DNA of 5,917 bases from Bacilli bacterium (lineage in GTDB: Bacteria > Bacillota > Bacilli > Tumebacillales > JAQBPP01): contig JAQBPP010000008.1 in assembly GCA_028287455.1 (NCBI GenBank), positions 1 through 5,917 on the forward strand, given 5' to 3'. The notes beneath the pieces are model-generated. The model worked only from the letters and a program-made list of their open reading frames with translations, did no database searches and had not been told where the DNA came from. The first letter of the stretch is position 1, and the number at the start of each line of letters is the position of its first letter. A program made the translations under genes and the position numbers. Positions 1 to 5,529 of the stretch are shown in pieces.

Positions 1-816
1 CAGTCGTTTGCAATTTTTCCGGAGCCGCGCCATTCCGCCTCTGCCCAATTGAGAGAGACGCTGAAGAGTATTGATGTGTACCGGGAGCAAATAATAAGTT
101 CAGGCCGGTATTACCCCCTGTTGACCAAAAGCCATCTATCTTATGCAATACAGCATGGTTTGCGGGCAGGTCTCTTGACGCTGGAAGGAGCACACTGTCT
201 GTGTGAAGATTTGGGTACGCTGCGGAACTTGTTTCAGCTGGGCATCCGCAGCATTGGCCTGACCTGGAACTATCAGAATTGTTTAGGATCAGGTGTGCGT
301 GAAGGCGAGGATCTGGGATTAACCGCGTTTGGTCAGGAATGCGTGCAAGAGATGCAGCGGCTGGGGATCTTGGTGGATGTAGCCCATTTAGGCAGCAAAG
401 GAGTGGAACAGGTCATCCGGGATGCAAAACTACCTGTCATCTGTTCACATGGCAACGCCTATCGCGTTCATCCGCATGTCCGAAATCTCCAGGATGAACA
501 AATCATCGGAATTGCATCGACTGGCGGGTATGTCGGTATTACCTTTGTCCCCTACTTTATTTCGATGAAACAACAGGTGTGCATCGAAGATCTGCTGCCT
601 CATATTGACCACCTATTGAATCTGGTCGGGGAAGAGCATGTCGCCTTGGGCTCTGATTTTGATGGAATTGATCAAACCATGGTAGACTTAGATAGAGGCC
701 GCAGCTATCCACTGCTGATCGCTGAGCTTGAACAACGATACGGCCGCAGGGTGACCGAAAAAATTGCATTTTACAATGTGATTCGTGTATTGATGCAGAC
801 TTTACCCGCAGATTAG
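1..816 (+). CDS. Membrane dipeptidase, peptidase family M19 (5' partial)
   Basis: The open frame runs in from the left edge, so the true start lies upstream; the TTG at 49 is internal, because residues before it already read as M19 sequence. 271 residues are visible. The family hydrolyses dipeptides with a two-zinc centre. Numbering from base 1, the bridging glutamate is E62 (in LTLEGAH), the zinc histidines are H129 (in VDVAHL) and H150 (in CSHGNAY), the substrate-binding arginine is R161 (RNLQDE), and D219 lies in GSDFDG. These correspond to the human renal dipeptidase residues E125, H198, H219, R230 and D288 as I recall them. The N-terminal HxD zinc pair must lie outside the window, as must any signal peptide. 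No residue visible here suggests inactivation. The gene is followed after 38 bases by the PHP gene, probably in one transcript. In spore formers such dipeptidases are often encoded near sporulation genes, but a spore role here is inference. Confidence 0.93.
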   Translation, partial: QSFAIFPEPRHSASAQLRETLKSIDVYREQIISSGRYYPLLTKSHLSYAIQHGLRAGLLTLEGAHCLCEDLGTLRNLFQLGIRSIGLTWNYQNCLGSGVREGEDLGLTAFGQECVQEMQRLGILVDVAHLGSKGVEQVIRDAKLPVICSHGNAYRVHPHVRNLQDEQIIGIASTGGYVGITFVPYFISMKQQVCIEDLLPHIDHLLNLVGEEHVALGSDFDGIDQTMVDLDRGRSYPLLIAELEQRYGRRVTEKIAFYNVIRVLMQTLPAD

Positions 817-841
817 CGGGAGTGTCCAAATTGGGTGGATC

Positions 842-847
842 AGGAGG
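842..847 (+). promoter_or_regulatory. Ribosome binding site of the PHP gene (decides the start)
   Basis: AGGAGG lies seven bases before the ATG at 855. The in-frame GTG at 822 has no comparable site and would add eleven glycine-rich residues before the conserved DLHAH motif, so 855 is chosen. Confidence 0.85.
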
Positions 848-854
848 AACCGGA

Positions 855-1682
855 ATGGCTTATGACTTGCATGCCCATACTACCGCGTCTGACGGGACTT
901 TTACTCCAAAGGAGCTGGTAGTGCTAGCAAGGGAAAACGGATTGACTGGTGTTGGCATTACCGACCATGATACGTGCGATGGCTTGGGGGAAGCAATGCT
1001 CACTGCTTGTGATATTGGCCTATCAGTTGTTCCGGGAGTTGAGCTAAGTACTTCGTGGGAACGAAGAGAAGTCCATGTGCTGGGTTACTACATAGATCAG
1101 AACAATGCTATCTTAACTGAATTTTTTGTCCGCATGAGACGCGAACGGTTCGAGCGAATGGAGAAAATGGTGTTGAATCTACAAAATGCGGGATTAAGCA
1201 TTTCCTTGGCAGAGGTTCAGACAGAGGCAGGCGAAGGGGTGATTGGACGCCCTCATTTGGCGCGCGTCCTGGTTGCTAAAGGATACGCAGAATCAATCCA
1301 GGATGCATTTTCACGTTTTCTAGTACGTGGACAAGTTGGGTATGCTTCGCGTCCCCAGGTAACACCGGAGGAAGCAGTTGAAACGATTTTAGCTGCGGGT
1401 GGTGTGCCGGTTATCGCGCATCCCGGTTTAATCGGCAGTGATGAGATTATTCCAGCGCTCGTTAAAGTTGGACTGCAGGGAATCGAAGCGTCTCATTCTG
1501 CTCATGACCAGTCGCAGCGGGCTCATTATCTGGAGCTGGCAAAAACACTTGGATTGATCGCGACCGGCGGGTCTGATTTCCACGGAAAAGGAGCAGAACA
1601 TCGTGGACCTTTAGGATCCGTACAAGTGTCCGGGCAGGTGGTCGAACAGCTGCTGAGCTTGTCCAGAGCTGGCACCAGGTAA
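855..1682 (+). CDS. PHP-domain metal-dependent phosphoesterase (YciV/RNase AM-like)
   Basis: This encodes 275 residues, a usual length for single-domain PHP proteins of the YciV/TrpH group. Metal-binding motifs occur in family order: DLHAHT (H6, H8), D13, ITDHDT (D37, H38), PGVELS (E63), VHVLGY (H74), GRPHLA (H134), VIAHPG (H189), and GGSDFHG (D241, H243). A helical insertion from about 85 to 180 separates the two halves, as in the nucleotide-phosphatase PHP proteins. Characterised relatives include a 3',5'-nucleoside bisphosphate phosphatase and the 5'-3' exoribonuclease RNase AM. The exact substrate cannot be told from motifs, but a cytosolic phosphatase or exonuclease on RNA or nucleotides is likely. 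The histidinol-phosphatase and DNA-polymerase PHP branches fit less well because of the length and the GRPHLA motif. It follows the dipeptidase by 38 bases with its own strong ribosome binding site, and ends just before a terminator. Confidence 0.93.
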   Translation: MAYDLHAHTTASDGTFTPKELVVLARENGLTGVGITDHDTCDGLGEAMLTACDIGLSVVPGVELSTSWERREVHVLGYYIDQNNAILTEFFVRMRRERFERMEKMVLNLQNAGLSISLAEVQTEAGEGVIGRPHLARVLVAKGYAESIQDAFSRFLVRGQVGYASRPQVTPEEAVETILAAGGVPVIAHPGLIGSDEIIPALVKVGLQGIEASHSAHDQSQRAHYLELAKTLGLIATGGSDFHGKGAEHRGPLGSVQVSGQVVEQLLSLSRAGTR

Positions 1683-1690
1683 TTTAATCC

Positions 1691-1724
1691 AAAAAAGGAG
1701 GTGCCAATTTGGCCCTCCTTTTTT
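1691..1724. terminator. Bidirectional intrinsic terminator between convergent genes
   Basis: An 11-base stem, AAAAAAGGAGG at 1691-1701, pairs with CCTCCTTTTTT at 1714-1724. An inner GCCA/TGGC stem closes on an ATT loop with one bulged T at 1702. The A-run on the left and T-run on the right give a U-tract on either strand, so it can end the PHP transcript (stop 1682) and the reverse-strand small gene (stop 1744). Confidence 0.88.
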
Positions 1725-1743
1725 GCGCTGCCTGAAAGCCCTT

Positions 1744-1938
1744 CTACTCTCCGCGATTATTCGTAATGGGCCACGGTGACGTATTTTTGTCCCGACGGAA
1801 TAAAAAAGGAGTGTATTGCTGCCGGTGCGATCGCTTTTCCCGACTGCGTGGAATTCCAGGCGGCTTGTACAGTTCGGTAGCAAACTCCGCACGAGCAAAA
1901 TCCACTTTGTTGCGGAACAGATCCTTGTGGTTTGGCAT
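1744..1938 (-). CDS. Small basic protein of unknown function (64 residues)
   Basis: I do not recognise this protein. The frame from the ATG at 1938 gives 64 residues starting MPNHKDLFRNK and ending TNNRGE. Three signs favour a real gene. A good ribosome binding site, AAAGGTGG, lies eight bases upstream. The stop falls 20 bases before the bidirectional hairpin. Without it, the roughly 430 bases between the PHP gene and cotE would hold no gene. The protein has about 14 Lys/Arg against 7 Asp/Glu, no cysteine, no membrane segment and no signal peptide. The N-terminal part (about 5-25) could form a helix; residues 31-39 are a dense basic stretch, and the C-terminal part is rich in Pro, Asn and aromatic residues. 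The frame is open upstream to a TTG at 2016, but that start has only a weak ribosome binding site. Such small hydrophilic proteins are common among minor spore proteins, and it is divergent from cotE, but a spore role is only inference. Confidence 0.62.
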   Translation of the reverse strand: MPNHKDLFRNKVDFARAEFATELYKPPGIPRSREKRSHRQQYTPFLFRRDKNTSPWPITNNRGE

Positions 1939-1946
1939 GCAGTTCC

Positions 1947-1954
1947 CCACCTTT
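1947..1954 (-). promoter_or_regulatory. Ribosome binding site of the small reverse-strand gene
   Basis: On the reverse strand AAAGGTGG stands eight bases before the ATG at 1938. It differs by one base from the ideal AAAGGAGG, and it selects this start over the TTG at 2016. Confidence 0.6.
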
Positions 1955-2052
1955 CCTCTGTACTGCTTTGTAGAATACCCCAAATCGCCCAAATCCAGTC
2001 GATAGGCTGTATTCAATCACCAAGGGCAAGTGTCCCGCATAAACTTGAATGG

Positions 2053-2082
2053 ATAGTGGTTTACAGGAAAATTGCATAAACC
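2053..2082 (+). promoter_or_regulatory. Possible sigma-E-like promoter of cotE
   Basis: GCATAAAC at 2074-2081 resembles the CATACAnT -10 element of mother-cell sigma-E promoters, and an ATA-containing element near 2053 could be the -35, though the spacing is slightly long. Transcription would begin near 2089, leaving about 25 bases before the ATG. Known in B. subtilis: cotE is driven by sigma-E and sigma-K promoters. No clear sigma-K spacing is seen here. Confidence 0.3.
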
Positions 2083-2100
2083 GCTATTTTCTCACTAAAG

Positions 2101-2107
2101 AGGAGGT
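2101..2107 (+). promoter_or_regulatory. Ribosome binding site of cotE
   Basis: AGGAGGT lies six bases before the ATG at 2114. It is near-perfect and implies strong translation, as expected for an abundant coat protein. Confidence 0.85.
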
Positions 2108-2113
2108 AGCAAG

Positions 2114-2650
2114 ATGGCGCGTTCTGATAATGACATTCAAAGCCGGGAAATCATCACGAGCGCCGTATGCGGCAAGGGAAGCAAATACTCCCAAACCACT
2201 TATACGCTGCGACCAGCCAATCGACCCACAACGATTGGCGGATGTTGGGTGATGAATCACTCTTGCGAAGCAGAGCTTGCAGGGGATTATGTGGAAGTAC
2301 ATGGACGGTTTGATTTAAACGTATGGTATTCCTACAACGGCAACAGTGAGACGGCTGTTGCAAAAGACACTGTTTCCTACGTAGAGCAAATCCCCTTACG
2401 CGATCTTGATCCGCTCTGTACGAAAGAAGGAATGGAAGTTGCGGTCCGCATTCTGCAGCAGCCAAACACACTGGATGCAGTTGTGATTGACGGAGGCAGC
2501 GACATTTTGGTGAGAGTAGAAAAAGAACTGATGGTAGAAGCCATCGGGAAAACGAAGGTGTATGTGCTGGTTTGCGATCCTCCTTCTGACAAAGATGAAG
2601 ACGACGGTTTGGATCTGATGACAGTCGAAGAGGACGATTTTGAAGTTTAA
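2114..2650 (+). CDS. cotE: Outer spore coat morphogenetic protein CotE
   Basis: This encodes 178 residues, close to the 181 of B. subtilis CotE. Recognised by sequence similarity recalled from that protein: REIIT near residue 11, the AVxxKG segment (17-22), the INH-like VMNH (46-49), the hallmark FDLNVWYSY (66-74), the ILQQPN motif (113-118), and the ExxxEAIGKTKVYV segment before the tail. The last 20 or so residues are strongly acidic (D159 to E177), as in the family. CotE assembles on the forespore in the mother cell and recruits most outer-coat proteins, forming multimers. The five cysteines (19, 44, 51, 102, 154) are more than I recall in the B. subtilis protein and could allow disulfide cross-links. 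The gene has its own ribosome binding site and terminator, and lies directly upstream of three ligase-like genes. In B. subtilis cotE is followed instead by mutS and mutL. Confidence 0.95.
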   Translation: MARSDNDIQSREIITSAVCGKGSKYSQTTYTLRPANRPTTIGGCWVMNHSCEAELAGDYVEVHGRFDLNVWYSYNGNSETAVAKDTVSYVEQIPLRDLDPLCTKEGMEVAVRILQQPNTLDAVVIDGGSDILVRVEKELMVEAIGKTKVYVLVCDPPSDKDEDDGLDLMTVEEDDFEV

Positions 2651-2651
2651 T

Positions 2652-2680
2652 AAGGGGCTCAGCGAGCCCCTTCTTCTTTC
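2652..2680 (+). terminator. Intrinsic terminator after cotE
   Basis: AAGGGGCTC (2652-2660), loop AGC, and GAGCCCCTT (2664-2672) form a perfect nine-base-pair stem two bases after the cotE stop. A pyrimidine tract, TTCTTTC, follows. The T-tract is interrupted by C, so some readthrough into the next gene is possible. Confidence 0.87.
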
Positions 2681-2710
2681 CATTTGATACGGGTGGGACG
2701 GGATGCTGGT

Positions 2711-4078
2711 TTGAGCCGCTTTGTCAGGAAAATAAAGATCATCGAACATCAGAGCGGGGAAAAGCGCATTTGGATCTCGGGGTTGCTCGCGAAACAACTG
2801 AATGTCTTGCCTGGAAGCAGTCTGACAGTAGGAATTGGTCATGTACGCCAGCGAGCATCCATTTCGATCCATCGCAGGGCGGAAGATGAGGTTTATCTCT
2901 CAAGTCCATTATCAACACTTTGCGGCGGAGCTGTCCGAACTCTTCATATAAAGATGACTGAAAATGAGCTGCATCTGGGTCCTTGGATTGCCGTATATGC
3001 GTTTGAAACTAAGCAAAACCCGCCTTTTGGCAGCCTGAATACACTGCTGAAAGACACATTTGCTGCAGCTGACAAGCAGGGGCTTGCGATGTATATTTTA
3101 TGTCCTGGATCAATTGCAGGCAGTACTGAAGAATCCGGGCTAATCGGATACCAATATCGCCAGGGAAAATGGGTCAAGAATGTGTTTCCCTGGCCGGATT
3201 TTTTACTATCGAAAATTATTGTTGTGCCTCCCAGCAAGCGCAAATTAGTGGACGAGGAACAGCAGCGGCTGTTTAATCGCGGCTGCCACTGTTTATCGCG
3301 GCCGCTCGGTTCCAAGTGGTCCATGTATCAGGCCATGTCCCGGCATGCTCAACTTAAAATACATTTGCCAGCCACTCGTCTGTTTCTTGATGCTGACCAA
3401 GTGAGTCAATTCCTGTCCGGCGGCAAAGGGGCGTATATCAAAGCTGTGAGAGGAACCCAAGGCAGAAATATTTATAAGATCGCCCAGGATTCGCTAGGCA
3501 ACTGGGTGTTGGTGTACCTACAGGATGGGAAAAAGAAGACAGTTAAACTTCCTCCGAGAACACAACCGACGTGGATCAAACAGCAAAACAGAAGAGCAGG
3601 CGGTTATCTGATTCAACGAGAGATCAAATTGCTGCAGGATGAACAAGGGCGGATCTGCGATTTCCGCTGGTTGCTGCAGAAGGATGGAACTGGACTCTGG
3701 CAAGTGACAGCAAGGATTGCCCGAATCGGGGCCGTGGGTGCCATCACCACCAATTTATCTACGGGAGGACGAGTCTGTCAAGCCAGAGCGCATCTAAATG
3801 CTTTGCTCGAACCATTAACAGTGGATCCACTTCTTCGATCGATTGACCAAGTTGCGTTCCGTTGTGCGCAGCAAATGGAAGAAGCTTTTGGCCTGATAGG
3901 TGAAATTGGACTGGACATTGGAGTTGATCAAGACCTTCGGATTTGGATCCTGGAAGCCAATCCCAGGCCGGGTAGGAAAATGCTAAAGATAGTTTCAACA
4001 GCTGAACGGCTTTTGTCACTGGAGCGCCCTCTTGAATATGCTAGGTACGCAACCGGATTTTCCCTCTACTCGCCATAG
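2711..4078 (+). CDS. YheC/YheD-type ATP-grasp protein, first paralogue
   Basis: 455 residues from the TTG at 2711. The frame is open further upstream (TTG 2684, GTG 2693), but those starts have no ribosome binding site, whereas 2711 has a weak GGGA seven bases before it and lines up with the start of the next gene's product. The N-terminal part (about 1-100) ends in the family-like LHLGPWIAVYA. The C-terminal ATP-grasp region holds the nucleotide-loop lysine K244 in YIKAVRGTQGRNI, DFRW (317-320), TTNLSTGG (346-353), GEIGLDIGVD (397-406), and the metal-site ILEANPRPGRK (E415, N417). ATP-grasp enzymes couple ATP hydrolysis to carboxylate-amine ligation. YheC/YheD proteins are reported as endospore coat-associated, with unknown substrates. 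The loop departs from the usual KPxxGSxGxGI: it has KA in place of KP, and RN where GxG is expected. The enzyme may therefore be weaker or tuned differently, but the metal residues are kept. No signal peptide or membrane segment is seen. Confidence 0.88.
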   Translation: MSRFVRKIKIIEHQSGEKRIWISGLLAKQLNVLPGSSLTVGIGHVRQRASISIHRRAEDEVYLSSPLSTLCGGAVRTLHIKMTENELHLGPWIAVYAFETKQNPPFGSLNTLLKDTFAAADKQGLAMYILCPGSIAGSTEESGLIGYQYRQGKWVKNVFPWPDFLLSKIIVVPPSKRKLVDEEQQRLFNRGCHCLSRPLGSKWSMYQAMSRHAQLKIHLPATRLFLDADQVSQFLSGGKGAYIKAVRGTQGRNIYKIAQDSLGNWVLVYLQDGKKKTVKLPPRTQPTWIKQQNRRAGGYLIQREIKLLQDEQGRICDFRWLLQKDGTGLWQVTARIARIGAVGAITTNLSTGGRVCQARAHLNALLEPLTVDPLLRSIDQVAFRCAQQMEEAFGLIGEIGLDIGVDQDLRIWILEANPRPGRKMLKIVSTAERLLSLERPLEYARYATGFSLYSP

Positions 4079-4085
4079 AGGGCTT

Positions 4086-4093
4086 GGGAGGGG
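4086..4093 (+). promoter_or_regulatory. Ribosome binding site of the second ATP-grasp gene
   Basis: GGGAGGGG ends five bases before the ATG at 4099, with its GGGAGG core seven bases away. It excludes the upstream in-frame TTG at 4084, which overlaps this site. Confidence 0.8.
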
Positions 4094-4098
4094 TACCT

Positions 4099-5481
4099 AT
4101 GGCTGCAAGAAAAGCCGTGGTAGTTACCCTACTAAATTCAGCTCCTTTTCTAAGAACGACTCTAATAGTTCCAAAGAGTTTAGTCAGTGAGTTGAAACTT
4201 CAAGTAGGGCAGGTCGTGACGCTGTGGTTCGGTCAACTGCAGCAATCGGTCCGGATTTTGATGGATGATCTACGCAGAGAGTATCGACAAGTGATCTGGC
4301 TATCTGATGATGTCGTGAAAGCATTAAACTGTCCGATTGGTAAAACGCTATCTATTCGCGTGGAGGATAATCGACTGCGAATCGGACCGATTGTAGGCAT
4401 TTTAGCAAACGTACGTACACAAAAAAATGCGCCCTCAGGTATGCAGGAACCTGTCTTCATTAAACTGCTGGCCGCCGCAGAGAGCCAACATGCATTTGCC
4501 TATCTGTTTACGCCTAGAGATGTTAATTTTACTGCTCACAACGTAAAAGGGTATGTATGGTCAGAAAAATCAGGTTGGTCGTCAGTGCAGGCGCCGCTGC
4601 CTGATGTGATTTATGATCAGTTGATTTCGCGTAAATTCGCAAACAGTGAGTTGGTTAAACAATTTCAGCGGCAAATTGATACTTTGTCAACGATCCCTTA
4701 TTTTAATCCCAGTTTTTTTGATAAATGGGAAGTTCATCAATGGTTGTACGGGGAAAATGCGGTTCAGTCCTACTTACCCCAAACGAGTCGATATGAATCC
4801 ATCAGCTTCGCCGCACTGTTTTTAAACAATCATCAGTATGTTTATGTAAAACCGGTCAACGGTTCGCTTGGTAAAGGAATCATCCGAATTGATAAAGACA
4901 CTTCCGGAAGCTTCCACTATCAGATTAAATCGAAGACAGGCATTGACAAAGAAGGCAATGCTGCCACTGCGCACGATGTGTTTTCTGCGCTGCATAAGCG
5001 GCTGATCGCTGGTGATTATATCGTGCAGCAAGGACTCCATCTTGCGACATACCAAGGCAGGCCGTTTGATATACGCATTCTCACTCAAAAAGATCATGCG
5101 GGCAAATGGAGACGTACGAAATCATTTTGCCGCATTGCGCAGGAGGGCGACATTACGTCAAACCTGGCCACGGGCGGTTATGCGCTTCCTGTTGCAAAAG
5201 TGCTCGAAGAGTCCATTCGCAGCAAGGACATGATTAAGAAGATCCAGAAAGACCTTTCGAGTTTAATACGTACTGCGCCTGAAGTAATTGAACACAGTTC
5301 CGGACTTTTGCTGGGTGAACTTGGGTTTGACGTGGGTGTCGATGTACGCGGCAACGTTTGGTTAATTGAAGTCAATGCTCGGCCGTGGAAAAAACCTACC
5401 ACAGAACAAGGTTCAATGGAAATTGTAAATCAATCTTTTACACGTCCGATTCAATACGCCATTTATCTAGCGGGTTTTTAA
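4099..5481 (+). CDS. YheC/YheD-type ATP-grasp protein, second paralogue
   Basis: 460 residues from the ATG at 4099. The N-terminal region (1-103) ends in RIGPIVGILA, the typical YheC/YheD junction. A middle region with FDKWEVHQWL (207-216) leads into the ATP-grasp fold. The nucleotide loop VKPVNGSLGKGI (250-261, K251) is canonical, followed by IVQQGL (308-313), RPFDIR (321-326), TSNLATGG (353-360), GELGFDVGVD (406-415), and the metal-binding LIEVNARPWKKP with E424 and N426. All expected catalytic elements are present, so an active ATP-dependent ligase is likely, with an unknown substrate. It begins 20 bases after the previous stop and is surely co-transcribed with it. The two proteins share architecture and motif order but little sequence identity, so the duplication is old. 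In B. subtilis yheC and yheD are also paired neighbours, though located elsewhere; which of the two each gene matches cannot be decided here. Confidence 0.93.
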   Translation: MAARKAVVVTLLNSAPFLRTTLIVPKSLVSELKLQVGQVVTLWFGQLQQSVRILMDDLRREYRQVIWLSDDVVKALNCPIGKTLSIRVEDNRLRIGPIVGILANVRTQKNAPSGMQEPVFIKLLAAAESQHAFAYLFTPRDVNFTAHNVKGYVWSEKSGWSSVQAPLPDVIYDQLISRKFANSELVKQFQRQIDTLSTIPYFNPSFFDKWEVHQWLYGENAVQSYLPQTSRYESISFAALFLNNHQYVYVKPVNGSLGKGIIRIDKDTSGSFHYQIKSKTGIDKEGNAATAHDVFSALHKRLIAGDYIVQQGLHLATYQGRPFDIRILTQKDHAGKWRRTKSFCRIAQEGDITSNLATGGYALPVAKVLEESIRSKDMIKKIQKDLSSLIRTAPEVIEHSSGLLLGELGFDVGVDVRGNVWLIEVNARPWKKPTTEQGSMEIVNQSFTRPIQYAIYLAGF

Positions 5482-5512
5482 ATCGACGATGCTTCTAGCG
5501 CATAGGGTTATG

Positions 5513-5519
5513 AAAGGAG
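5513..5519 (+). promoter_or_regulatory. Ribosome binding site of the third ligase-like gene
   Basis: AAAGGAG lies ten bases before the GTG at 5530. A nearer GTG at 5528 is in another frame that stops after about 20 codons. Confidence 0.75.
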
Positions 5520-5529
5520 TTACAGACGT

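Larger units (their letters stand above)
1939..2113. promoter_or_regulatory. Divergent control region between the small gene and cotE
   Basis: These 175 bases separate two genes that are transcribed away from each other, so both promoters should lie here. The ribosome binding sites are at its two ends. I see no hairpin of note, no operator-like palindrome and no convincing vegetative TTGACA/TATAAT pair, which is compatible with sporulation-specific sigma factors. Open frames that cross the region on both strands lack ribosome binding sites and are not counted as genes. Confidence 0.5.

Noticed and set aside
822..854. Earlier GTG start of the PHP gene.
   Set aside because: It lacks a ribosome binding site, adds a glycine-rich stretch outside the domain, and would place the true AGGAGG inside the coding sequence.
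1691..1736. A perfect AAAGGAGGTG ribosome binding site followed by a TTG and an eight-codon frame ending at the TGA near 1734.
   Set aside because: The apparent site is one arm of the terminator hairpin and the codons are mostly its other arm, so the resemblance follows from the stem sequence.
1827..1834. The palindrome GCGATCGC.
   Set aside because: A single copy inside the small gene; no repeated occurrence or flanking structure suggests a functional site.
1955..2020. A sigma-G-like pair on the reverse strand (GGATT and TATTCTA) before the small gene.
   Set aside because: Both elements deviate from consensus and the region is short enough that such matches occur by chance.
1757..2077. A 106-codon reverse-strand frame across the divergent region.
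   Set aside because: It overlaps the better-supported small gene in another frame, has no ribosome binding site and covers the likely promoters of both genes.
1766..2079. Two plus-strand frames of 79 and 87 codons between the PHP gene and cotE.
   Set aside because: Neither has a ribosome binding site; they mirror the reverse-strand gene, and their products look like random basic/serine-rich translation.
2396..2872. A 158-codon reverse-strand frame over cotE and the next gene.
   Set aside because: It crosses the cotE terminator and lies antisense to strongly conserved coding sequence.
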